Assembly: GCF_014207135.1 (NCBI RefSeq)
Contig: NZ_JACHCC010000001.1
Span: 248,001-312,000 of the forward strand
Direction of reading: 5' to 3'
Length of the DNA stretch: 64,000 nucleotides
Source of the DNA: Pedobacter cryoconitis
Lineage (GTDB): Bacteria > Bacteroidota > Bacteroidia > Sphingobacteriales > Sphingobacteriaceae
The notes under the pieces are model-generated. The model did not search any database and had not been told where the DNA came from. It saw only the letters and a list, made by a program, of their open reading frames with translations. Within the stretch, counting starts at the first letter, position 1. Each line of letters begins with the position of its first letter. The position numbers and the translations under genes are program-made. Shown one piece after another: positions 55,269-63,681 of this stretch.

Positions 55269-55737
55269 TTTATAGGGCTGTAGTTTGGGGCTCTTAAATT
55301 TCTTATTTTGATAAAAAGTTTTTTATATAACTAGTTTTCAGGTGTTTAAAAAATGAATTTGGAGCCTTAAAAAGCGTTTTCCAATGATAATAAAAAAAAC
55401 TGATTTAAAAATGCGTTTTTAAAATTGAGTAAAAAATATAATACATAATGGGCAATAATGGGGATTATTATGCACACAAACCTAATTGAATTAGATTTTG
55501 ATCTTTGTTCGGCTGATTTCAATAATAATGCCAGATAGTGCCTTTATCCATTCGTGAAAGCTGTTTTCTGACCTTTTTGACACCTTCGTCAAAAAACAGG
55601 AAAATGTTAATGGAGAGTGGAGAACTCGTTTGCAATTTAGCTAAAAATGTCAGATCCGGTACCGTTCCCGGAATTTTTTGGTTTCTAAATGCACATTTTC
55701 CAGATTTAAGCATTAAGAAATCCAGAGATGCTATTTT
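55269..55737. other. 469-nt AT-rich intergenic region without a convincing gene
   Basis: This stretch separates the beta-helix lipoprotein gene from the UbiA gene; both are on the minus strand. Two small overlapping open frames (64 codons on minus, 55519-55713; 77 codons on plus, 55538-55771) show no recognised motif and look like chance or a relic. The part near 55269-55450 is extremely A/T-rich and probably holds the lipoprotein promoter. Confidence 0.5.
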
Positions 55738-56727
55738 TTACGTTTTTATCAGTTTTTTGAGAGAAATATAGACATCCTTTAAGACAAGGATCGTTTTACC
55801 AGGGAATAATACGAGATGGCAACAGAGGATAATCCAACTGTAAGGAGTGGTGCATACCGCTGTGAAAAGCAGGGCCAGTGGAAAAAATACCAGATAATAA
55901 TCATTCGTCAATAACTGATGAGGTCTGGACTCAGGTGTAATAATTAAGCACAATTGATAATCTAACATAGCCTTCCGTATCCATATGACCAGAAAATATA
56001 ATACAAGAGATAAAAATATCCAGCTATTCCAGATTAGGAAAAGCAATACTGAAAAAGAAACAGCTTCCAAACCAAAGATCAGTATTTCGGCTGTTATGAA
56101 GTTCTCTGGTTCGATCTTACTCGCAAAAGTCGTCGTACCCGACAGGAGATCATTTGATCTGTCATCAAACTGATGCCACAGAATCCCTCTGAGTCCATAA
56201 AATAAAGACCACAGACCGCCCGCAATAAACCAGGGCATATTTATTCCTGATGGGCCCGAGAGGCTGGATACTATGAACAGGGTAGGGAACAGATGTGCAC
56301 CCATTGCATCACAAAGTAATCCCCAGATTCCTCTCTTTTTTAAACGTACTGGGGGGATAGAATACAAGCTGAAAACTATCCAGGCCATTAGATAGCAGAA
56401 CAGGCTCAGATAATCGGGATAGATCATCCAGCCAAAAGCCACGCCAATAAGCAGACAAGAGCTTACTAAGATGATCCGCCATACAGGAGCTATTTTTGCC
56501 ATTCTGTTCAGTTTCCCGGCAGCGGCATCTTCAGTGATATCGGTCAGATCATTGATGACACTGACATAGACAGCTCCAATAATAATGGCTGCCAATAACC
56601 ATAGTAGTTTTAAGATAGTCTGGTAAAGTGATTCATGCTGAAGTAATAAGGTCGCATAACCTATAGAAAGCAGGGGAACCAATTTGTATTCCCACCATTC
56701 AGTTGCCCGGGTGAATTTAAATGACAT
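55738..56727 (-). CDS. UbiA family prenyltransferase, second copy
   Basis: A 329-residue membrane protein with about eight to nine helices. The first diphosphate-binding motif is canonical, N59-D-L-T-D63-I-T-E-D67, and the second is D-D-R-S-N-D followed by L-L-S-G-T-T-T. This layout is closer to 4-hydroxybenzoate polyprenyltransferase or chlorophyll synthase than to the DPPR-synthase-like UbiA at 45770. It should move an isoprenoid from a diphosphate to an acceptor. It overlaps the DxDD-containing toroid gene by 11 nt and ends a five-gene operon. Confidence 0.83.
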   Translation of the reverse strand: MSFKFTRATEWWEYKLVPLLSIGYATLLLQHESLYQTILKLLWLLAAIIIGAVYVSVINDLTDITEDAAAGKLNRMAKIAPVWRIILVSSCLLIGVAFGWMIYPDYLSLFCYLMAWIVFSLYSIPPVRLKKRGIWGLLCDAMGAHLFPTLFIVSSLSGPSGINMPWFIAGGLWSLFYGLRGILWHQFDDRSNDLLSGTTTFASKIEPENFITAEILIFGLEAVSFSVLLFLIWNSWIFLSLVLYFLVIWIRKAMLDYQLCLIITPESRPHQLLTNDYYLVFFPLALLFTAVCTTPYSWIILCCHLVLFPGKTILVLKDVYISLKKLIKT

Positions 56728-57790
56728 CAGGAGCTTCGTTTTGTAATTTCCTGTAATCGGCCAGCGCTTCTATGCAATAGGCAGTAACTATTTCTTCTGA
56801 TCCCCAGCCTACTGTTTTAGACGGACCGCTATAAAAGAATATATTTCTTTCCCAGTTGCCAGGTTTGCGCTGCGCTGATATAAGAAAATGAGCGGCCTGG
56901 TCAACAACAGGCTGATCCCTGTAATTAAAGTTCATTAATACGGATAAGGCAAGCGCAGTATCCAAAGCAGAATTCCCGAGGCTGCCATCGGTTTTGCCGG
57001 TTGAAAGTATACGATCTACAATGGATGCTTTTGCGGGTTCCAGCTCAGGTACTGCAGGATAGTTCCTGGCTAAAAAATAGTAGAAGGTAAATGGGTTTTT
57101 ATACCATTTATCACATTCCTTCTCTTTGTTTTGTGCAATAATATCAAGCAGATAAGTGACCACAGGTTTTGTATGCTGGTTCAGGCCGAGATAAAATAAG
57201 ATATTCGCATTGACTACACCATCGATATCATTTCTTTCACTCTCGTATTTTGACCAGAAAAGCAATGAACTAAAAGGACGTTTCAGCTCTCTGGCCATGA
57301 CCTTCCAGCGCCTGATACTGGTGTTTATCTTTGGCCTTAAGACAAACCAGGTGTAAAATAACCCCTTATGGTCCCTGTTAGACAATAAAAGACTAATATT
57401 ATCTTCAAATTCTACGCCGAGAGATTTCAATACCCAGGAAGCAAATACAGTATCGTCAGCATCTGGCGGGCTTAACTTGAAAAGCGGGTTCCATTTGGTG
57501 AAAAAATTCCATACTCCTCCACGCATTATCTGGTAGCTGAGGAAATTTGAAGCCAGTAGAAGTAACTGTGCAACTTTTGGCGTCTCTCTGAGTTGCAGCA
57601 GGCAGGATGAAATTAAAGCAGTAGGGAAAACCGTACTATCCGGGACACACCATTCCGTCATTTTATCATCCGGCGCATAATAGCAGCAGAACTCTCCGTT
57701 TGGTAGCTGATGTTCATGGAGATAACTGATCCCCATTTCAATACTATCATTTAGTGCTTCGATGTTGTTTTCAGGCCCAGGTATATTCAT
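56717..57790 (-). CDS. Alpha-toroid protein of the prenyltransferase/squalene-cyclase repeat type with DADD motif
   Basis: A 357-residue helical protein. It has QW-like repeats (Q-L-P-N-G-E-F, G-S-L-G-N-S-A-L-D-T-A, G-N-W-E and later V-G-W-G) of the squalene-hopene cyclase/prenyltransferase beta fold. The sequence P-D110-A-D-D113-T-V matches the DxDD acid motif of class II terpene cyclases, followed by W-V-L as in those enzymes. It is shorter than known class II diterpene cyclases (about 500 residues or more) and lacks a signal peptide. Its 3' end overlaps the UbiA gene by 11 nt. A cyclase role is possible but unproven; a non-catalytic repeat protein is the alternative. Confidence 0.7.
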   Translation of the reverse strand: MNIPGPENNIEALNDSIEMGISYLHEHQLPNGEFCCYYAPDDKMTEWCVPDSTVFPTALISSCLLQLRETPKVAQLLLLASNFLSYQIMRGGVWNFFTKWNPLFKLSPPDADDTVFASWVLKSLGVEFEDNISLLLSNRDHKGLFYTWFVLRPKINTSIRRWKVMARELKRPFSSLLFWSKYESERNDIDGVVNANILFYLGLNQHTKPVVTYLLDIIAQNKEKECDKWYKNPFTFYYFLARNYPAVPELEPAKASIVDRILSTGKTDGSLGNSALDTALALSVLMNFNYRDQPVVDQAAHFLISAQRKPGNWERNIFFYSGPSKTVGWGSEEIVTAYCIEALADYRKLQNEAPDVI

Positions 57791-57803
57791 TGCAGCTTCA
57801 GTA

Positions 57804-58775
57804 CTAAGTTACCTTTTCAGTAAATGCTTTATATTTTCTGTTTAGCCCAGCCAGTAAAATGTCAGGGATCATTTTCAGCGTAAAGGAAGTGTCTACAGCC
57901 ATAGACTGTTTAATCAGGCGATAAGATTCTTTCAGGTTATATTCTCTGATCAGTTCATGTTTTGCCAGTTCAACCAGACTGGCAATATATCTCCTTTGCA
58001 GAAGGACCAGTTCCCCAGGTCTGAGCTGGTTATGAAACTTTTCCATAATGGTCTTGGTATCCGCGATAAACAGAAACTTAAGGACTTCACTTCTTTTTCT
58101 GCCGTCATAGATATTGATATTATCAATACGTTTCCTCCACAATTTATCTAAAGTGAAGGCCGCAAGACACTCTTTTGATAAAATAACATCCAGATACATA
58201 CACCAGTCATCGCCGATATTGATCCGCTCATCCCAGCCCGATACTATAGAAGACTTTCTGATGACTACAGATGAAGAAGGAGAGGGGCAGGCTTCAATAT
58301 AGATGCTTCTTAATTCGGTATAAGTCAGGTTTATCCACCGGTCCTGGGTTTGTTTGATATAAGGTTTTAAAAAAGGGTCACCGCTTAAGAAATCCCAGGC
58401 ATTTCCGATTTTTGCATCCTGCGTCCAGTTAGCGAAAACAAAATCAAGCTGATCCCTTTCCAGTTTTTCAACGCAACGCTCCAGGAAATCCGGGTTCCAC
58501 ATATCGTCCGAATCCAACGAGGCTATGATAACCCCATTTGCATGTTTTAATCCATTATTTCTGGCGGCGGCCTGTCCGGCATGGGGTTGGATAATATAGG
58601 TTGCACCAGGAAATTCTTTCATCAATACTTTGGTGTCGTCTGCTGATCCGTCATCAATCACAATTAATTCTATAGGCGCATAAGTTTGCTGCAATACACT
58701 GTCAATTGCTGTTCGCAATTTATCAGCCCTGTTATAGGTTGGAATAATTACAGATATTAAAGGATTAACGGGCAT
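57804..58775 (-). CDS. GT2 family glycosyltransferase
   Basis: A 323-residue GT-A enzyme. It shows V-I-I-P-T-Y-N-R at the start, I-D-D-G-S-A-D-D-T, the D-S-D-D metal motif and G-D-D-W as the likely acceptor/acid region (I-N-I-G-D-D-W-C). It is third in the minus-strand operon that begins with the ABC exporter, overlapping the GT4 gene by 11 nt and 13 nt before the toroid gene. Confidence 0.88.
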   Translation of the reverse strand: MPVNPLISVIIPTYNRADKLRTAIDSVLQQTYAPIELIVIDDGSADDTKVLMKEFPGATYIIQPHAGQAAARNNGLKHANGVIIASLDSDDMWNPDFLERCVEKLERDQLDFVFANWTQDAKIGNAWDFLSGDPFLKPYIKQTQDRWINLTYTELRSIYIEACPSPSSSVVIRKSSIVSGWDERINIGDDWCMYLDVILSKECLAAFTLDKLWRKRIDNINIYDGRKRSEVLKFLFIADTKTIMEKFHNQLRPGELVLLQRRYIASLVELAKHELIREYNLKESYRLIKQSMAVDTSFTLKMIPDILLAGLNRKYKAFTEKVT

Positions 58776-59946
58776 TTAAAATATCATTTAATAGATTAGC
58801 AAATTGTCTTTCGGGATATTCGGGAATGTGTCCGGAGATATATTGAGCGGCTCTTGTTCCCATCAATGCCCATTCTTCTTTACGGCCCCATGCTTTTTCC
58901 ATAGCTTCATCCAGGTCTTTTTCATTAGGCTCTGCAATAAAACCGGTTACTCCATCCTCAATGAATTCTGAATTTCCACCAGCATTGGTCGCAATAACCA
59001 TTCTCCCCAGGGACATAGCCTCGACAATAGTGAGTGGTAAGCCTTCGCTCCTGGAGGGCAGGATCAGTGCATGATGAGTTGACCAGATCGCTTTTAAATC
59101 ATCATGGTAACCCTCAAAACTTACATTGTCAACCCCTAGTAAACGGGATAACTCAGTCAGCCCATCACAATCAGGTCCTTTCCCGATAAAAGAGATGGTT
59201 ATTTCTCTTGATTTCCATTTGGGCTGTGCCAGCACTCTCAGCAGGATATCCTGTCCTTTGTCAATCACAAAGAGCCGGCCTACACAAGCCAGGCGGTAAC
59301 CATTTGAATTTTCAGGAAAAGGTAAAGGAGATACGGAAACTTTTACTGGGTTAAAAACCAGTTCACTCGTAGGCAAGCGGATGCCAAACTGCTCTTCCGT
59401 TAGTTTTTTATTATGTTCTGATACAAAAAAACACTTCTCCGCTTTTAATAGTACATTTTTCATGTAAGCACGGTCACCGGGCTGAGGCCAGTAAAAGCTA
59501 ACTGCTTTATGAGAAACAATGACATAACGAATGTCGAGTTCCAGACAAATAGCTGCAAAAGCAAGCCCGTCAAAATTAATCCCCTGAGAGATTAATACTA
59601 AATCCGGCCGGTCGTTTTTCAGGTATCTGCTTAACCGGGCTACAGGTTTGTTCAATTTATAAGTTAATAACCCCATTTTATCTCCCAGGTGGATAAAAGT
59701 ATCGGTCACTTTAAAGAAGAATTTATTTAAGAATGATAAGCTGGGCTCCAGTTCCTTCAATATTACGTTTTGCGTAATCAGGTGAACAAACTCCGGATGA
59801 TCTTTGTTGATTTTGTTTTTATAAACAGTGATAGGGCTAACTCCCCGGTCTTTTAAAATAGGAAGAATTTTGGCCCATAGCTCTTCGCTGCCTCCCCAGT
59901 CATCCAGGCAACAGGTAACAATCGCTATTTTTTTATCTTTGCCCAA
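58765..59946 (-). CDS. GT4 family glycosyltransferase
   Basis: A 393-residue GT-B enzyme. The N-terminal domain opens with I-A-I-V-T-C-C-L-D-D-W-G-G-S-E, the GT4 acceptor loop. The donor domain has C-V-G-R-L and L-P-S-R-S-E-G-L-P-L-T-I-V-E-A-M-S with the E-x7-E pair, then N-A-G-G-N-S-E. It lies 9 nt after the ABC exporter gene and overlaps the GT2 gene by 11 nt. Confidence 0.88.
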   Translation of the reverse strand: MGKDKKIAIVTCCLDDWGGSEELWAKILPILKDRGVSPITVYKNKINKDHPEFVHLITQNVILKELEPSLSFLNKFFFKVTDTFIHLGDKMGLLTYKLNKPVARLSRYLKNDRPDLVLISQGINFDGLAFAAICLELDIRYVIVSHKAVSFYWPQPGDRAYMKNVLLKAEKCFFVSEHNKKLTEEQFGIRLPTSELVFNPVKVSVSPLPFPENSNGYRLACVGRLFVIDKGQDILLRVLAQPKWKSREITISFIGKGPDCDGLTELSRLLGVDNVSFEGYHDDLKAIWSTHHALILPSRSEGLPLTIVEAMSLGRMVIATNAGGNSEFIEDGVTGFIAEPNEKDLDEAMEKAWGRKEEWALMGTRAAQYISGHIPEYPERQFANLLNDILNAR

Positions 59947-59955
59947 AATTCCTTT

Positions 59956-61764
59956 TTAACCTTCTAAGTTATTTTTAAATAAACGGGAGTAATCACCCTC
60001 CATTTCCAAAAGCTCTTTATCAGTGCCTTCCTGCAGAATTTTTCCGCCCGAAAGGACATAAATATAATCGGCATACCTGACCGCAGAGTGCCTGTGACTG
60101 ATCATTACTGCGGCTCTTTTCCCTAAAATACTTCTGAAGGAGTCCAGTAATTTCTTTTCAGCTACAGCATCCATTGCACTGGTTGCTTCATCAAAGATGA
60201 GAAAATTTGCATCACTGTAAAACGATCTGGCGATAGCTAATTTTTGCCACTGACCAATACTGACTTCTTTTCCATCTTCAAACAGTCTGCCCAGTATCGT
60301 ATGATAACCATCAGGGAAATCGCGGATAAATTCATCTGCTCCAGCGTTAATTGCAGCATTGACGATATCCTGCTCGTGTACTGTTTTTTCCAGGTCGCCA
60401 AAACGGATATTATCCCTGGCGCTCACATTATATTTATAAAAATCCTGGAATACCGTACTTACCTGTTTACGATATTCTGTTGTTTTAAACAAACGGATAT
60501 CTGTTCCGCCCAATGTGATTTCTCCTTCGGTCGGATCATATAACCTGGAAAGCAATTTGATCAGTGTACTTTTTCCGGCACCATTAAGCCCTACAATGGC
60601 TATTATTTTTCCTGCAGGTATTTTCAGTGAAATATGCTGCAATGTAGGTTGCAGACTATGCGGATAAGTAAATGAAACATCTTTTAATTCCAGGTCTGGT
60701 TGCCCTTCTGCAGGAATAGAAACAGGGGACCCGGTATCCTGGGAATTGTTCTTCAGGTCAAATAATTCAAAAATACTATTGACGAATGCATTATTCTGAT
60801 AGACAATAGAAATGCCACCTGAAATATTCTGCATAATTGAAAACGATTGTGGGAAGGCAACCAGAAAAAGTGTGATATCACCAATACTTGTTTTTCCATT
60901 AACGGTACCAACTGCAATTACACCAATGCAGGCAAAAAAACCAATACTTGCAATGGCTGTAGTCAGCACTTCTCCCTGGGTTCTTTTATGGCTGATAGCT
61001 AATTTTTTGTCTAAAAGCTCCAGTCGGATTTTAAGATAAAGCGCTTTGAAATAGTTGCCCAAATTATAGCCCCTGATTTCTTTAGCTGCCGTTTCGGAGG
61101 TAATCAGTGTACTCAGATAACCGGATTGGCGTTCTATGGCTGTATGTGTAATTCTCCAGTAGTTTAATTTATTGGCAAAGTGTATTCTGATCATCAGCGT
61201 GGGCAGCACAAACAAAGCCAGTATAGGTAATAAATACCAGTCGATGGTCAGTAGAATTGATCCCACTGCCAGCAGGCTCATACAATTTTTTGTCAGCTCA
61301 ATTAAAGTGGTGACAATCAGGTTTGGTTTGTCAGCCCCTGCATCTTTGGCTCTTTTCAGAATATCAAAATAATCGGGGCTTTCATAATAGGCATAATCAA
61401 GATTGACAGCTGCTTCATGTATTCTGTCATCCATAAATGCGGCAACCCTCGATGCCTGTACTTCTGTGATATAAGCAGATAAACCTTTGACCATAGCGTA
61501 AAGGACTGCCGATGCACCTGCAGCAATTACATAATTTCTGATCATATGTTCATGTGCAACCGAGGGCATGTGGTTTTTTGAAACCGCATCTACCAATAAT
61601 TTCAGCAGATAAAGAGAGAGAAAGAAGAGTAACGTTTCGGCAATAATGGCGACGATTGAAAGTATGGTCCATCCTTTTGCAATTGACCAGATCAGGCCGA
61701 GAGTCCTTTTAAGATTGAGATTACTGCTGAAATTTCTAAATTTTTGGTTTAGTGTATTAACCAT
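59956..61764 (-). CDS. ABC exporter, fused membrane and ATPase domains
   Basis: A 602-residue half-transporter. Six membrane helices form the N-terminal half. The nucleotide-binding domain has Walker A G-L-N-G-A-G-K-S-T (392-400), a Q-loop in F-Q-D-F, signature S-I-G-Q-W-Q (502-507) instead of LSGGQ, Walker B F-L-I-F-D-E (521-526) and the H-loop I-S-H-R-H. An upstream TTG at 61815 is in frame, but the ATG at 61764 is preferred. It heads the GT4-GT2-toroid-UbiA operon, so it probably exports a glycosylated lipid or terpenoid. MsbA- and peptide-exporter-like proteins are the closest known types. Confidence 0.86.
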   Translation of the reverse strand: MVNTLNQKFRNFSSNLNLKRTLGLIWSIAKGWTILSIVAIIAETLLFFLSLYLLKLLVDAVSKNHMPSVAHEHMIRNYVIAAGASAVLYAMVKGLSAYITEVQASRVAAFMDDRIHEAAVNLDYAYYESPDYFDILKRAKDAGADKPNLIVTTLIELTKNCMSLLAVGSILLTIDWYLLPILALFVLPTLMIRIHFANKLNYWRITHTAIERQSGYLSTLITSETAAKEIRGYNLGNYFKALYLKIRLELLDKKLAISHKRTQGEVLTTAIASIGFFACIGVIAVGTVNGKTSIGDITLFLVAFPQSFSIMQNISGGISIVYQNNAFVNSIFELFDLKNNSQDTGSPVSIPAEGQPDLELKDVSFTYPHSLQPTLQHISLKIPAGKIIAIVGLNGAGKSTLIKLLSRLYDPTEGEITLGGTDIRLFKTTEYRKQVSTVFQDFYKYNVSARDNIRFGDLEKTVHEQDIVNAAINAGADEFIRDFPDGYHTILGRLFEDGKEVSIGQWQKLAIARSFYSDANFLIFDEATSAMDAVAEKKLLDSFRSILGKRAAVMISHRHSAVRYADYIYVLSGGKILQEGTDKELLEMEGDYSRLFKNNLEG

Positions 61765-62058
61765 GAAAATTATAGTTGTTACTACGTGATCAAATTTATA
61801 CAAATTTTCCAGCAAACCACAATCAGTTTCATGTGTTTGTGTTATTGTTTCTCTTTTGTCATCGGGATCTTTTGATGATTAAAAAGCTGAATTTTTCTGT
61901 TACCTAATAGAATTTTACGAATAGGATCAGGAGCTCAACGTACAGGCTATTCTAGTTCTATTCTATGGATTTTTCGTTATCTTACCTTATATTAGTTCGT
62001 TATAATGCAATCACTGGTAACATCTGGTGGTATATTATATTTATAGATAAGAAAATTT

Positions 62059-63666
62059 ATGAACTTAACTTCTGTAGCCAGATATTGTATTCTCCTTACA
62101 ATATCTTCTCTTCTGATCTGCTGCCGTCCTGAAAATGCACAGCAGCTTAATGTAAATCCACTGAAATACAAAAAAATAAAGATGAAAAACTTGCTGGGTA
62201 TTAATGCCTTTGAGTGGGATTTTCTTCAGGATCCGCATAATCCAAATGACGGCAGTAAAATTTATGAGCCTAAAATGGATATGATGAAATCGTTTACTGC
62301 AGTAAGACATTATATGGACTGGGAGAAGCTGGAAGATAAACCAGGCATCTATTCTTTTAATCCAACAACAAGAGGTGGATGGAATTACGATGCAATTTAT
62401 GCCCGTTGTAAAATGGAAGGGATTACCGTGCTGGCCTGTCTGAAAAATACACCCGACTGGCTGTTTAATACTTACCCTGCAGGACAGCGTGATGTGGATG
62501 ATATCCCTGTTAAGGGAGGCGTAGGAAAAGAAAATCCTGATTCCTATGTAGAACAGGCAAAAGCTATTTTCCAGTTTGCGGCAAGATATGGTTCTAATAA
62601 AAATATTGATACCTCATTGATTACCTTAAACCATACACCCCGTTGGTCTGGTGATGTGGTTAATCAGACGAAAGTCGGATTGAACCTGATTAAATATGTG
62701 GAATGTAATAATGAACCCGATAAATGGTGGAAAGGTAAAAAAGCTCAGCAGACAGGCCGTGAATATGCTGCAAATTTATCGGCTTTCTATGACGGTAATA
62801 AAGGGAAAATGGGAAAAAATGTCGGCGTGAAAACTGCCGATCCGAATATGAAGGTAGTGATGGGTGGACTGGCAAAGGCCGATGTAAAGTTTGTCAGGGA
62901 AATGGTAGAATGGTGTAAAGAAAACAGGGGATATAAACCAGACGGAAGTATTGATTTATGTTTTGATGTGATTAATTATCACCTGTATTCAAATGATAAC
63001 ACCGGATGGTTTGCGAAATTTAAATCAAATAAAAGAGGTGTGGCACCCGAGACCAATACCATGGGAGAGATTGCAGATAGCTTTGTCGCCCTTGCCGGAG
63101 AACTGGGAAAAAATATGGAAGTGTGGACTACCGAAACAGGATATGACCTGAAAGAAGAGAGTATCCAGGGAGCCATCCCTATCGGGGCTAAATCTGTATT
63201 ACTTACACAGGCAGATTGGATATTACGTACTTCACTGATGTATGCCAGACATGGAATTAACCGCGTGTTTTTCTATCAGGCTTATGATTCTGATGCTCCG
63301 GGGTCAGATTCAAAGAATCCCTTTGGAACGTCAGGTTTGCTTAACGAAGGAAAAAGAAGACCTGCAGCCGATTACCTTTTGCAGGTCAATAAATTAATGG
63401 GTGAATATGTTTATGACAATACTATTTATCAGGATCCATTGGTAGACATATATAAACTCAATGATAAAACTATGTATGTGCTGGTCATTCCTGATGAACA
63501 CGACAGGAAGGGAGAGTATACCCTTGATTTACATCAGGCGAAAAAAGCGAGGATTTATACCCTTAAGCCTGGTGCAGACAGCATGACTGCGAAAGATTAC
63601 AATACACAAAATGGTAAACTGAAGGTCGCTGTTACAGAAACACCGACCTTTGTAGAGGCCTTATAA
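62059..63666 (+). CDS. Secreted clan-A-like glycoside hydrolase, right flank of the polysaccharide locus
   Basis: A 535-residue exported protein with an N-terminal signal and a weak lipobox (L-L-I-C-C, Cys21-Cys22). The barrel has the clan GH-A residues N218-E219-P (acid/base) and Glu359 (W-T-T-E-T-G, nucleophile), with a C-terminal beta domain. It is a paralogue of the gene at 27694-29271, sharing many blocks such as E-W-D-F, H-Y-M-D-W-E and F-A-A-R-Y-G. This copy keeps the classical N-E-P, while the left copy has N-E-R. It probably cuts or edits the locus polysaccharide. Family number (GH39/GH5-like) is uncertain. Confidence 0.76.
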   Translation: MNLTSVARYCILLTISSLLICCRPENAQQLNVNPLKYKKIKMKNLLGINAFEWDFLQDPHNPNDGSKIYEPKMDMMKSFTAVRHYMDWEKLEDKPGIYSFNPTTRGGWNYDAIYARCKMEGITVLACLKNTPDWLFNTYPAGQRDVDDIPVKGGVGKENPDSYVEQAKAIFQFAARYGSNKNIDTSLITLNHTPRWSGDVVNQTKVGLNLIKYVECNNEPDKWWKGKKAQQTGREYAANLSAFYDGNKGKMGKNVGVKTADPNMKVVMGGLAKADVKFVREMVEWCKENRGYKPDGSIDLCFDVINYHLYSNDNTGWFAKFKSNKRGVAPETNTMGEIADSFVALAGELGKNMEVWTTETGYDLKEESIQGAIPIGAKSVLLTQADWILRTSLMYARHGINRVFFYQAYDSDAPGSDSKNPFGTSGLLNEGKRRPAADYLLQVNKLMGEYVYDNTIYQDPLVDIYKLNDKTMYVLVIPDEHDRKGEYTLDLHQAKKARIYTLKPGADSMTAKDYNTQNGKLKVAVTETPTFVEAL

Positions 63667-63681
63667 AGAATTTACAAAATG

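Noticed and set aside
55519..55771. Overlapping 64- and 77-codon frames considered as a transposase relic
   Set aside because: No terminal inverted repeats, catalytic motif or family signature could be seen; kept only as an unexplained spacer.
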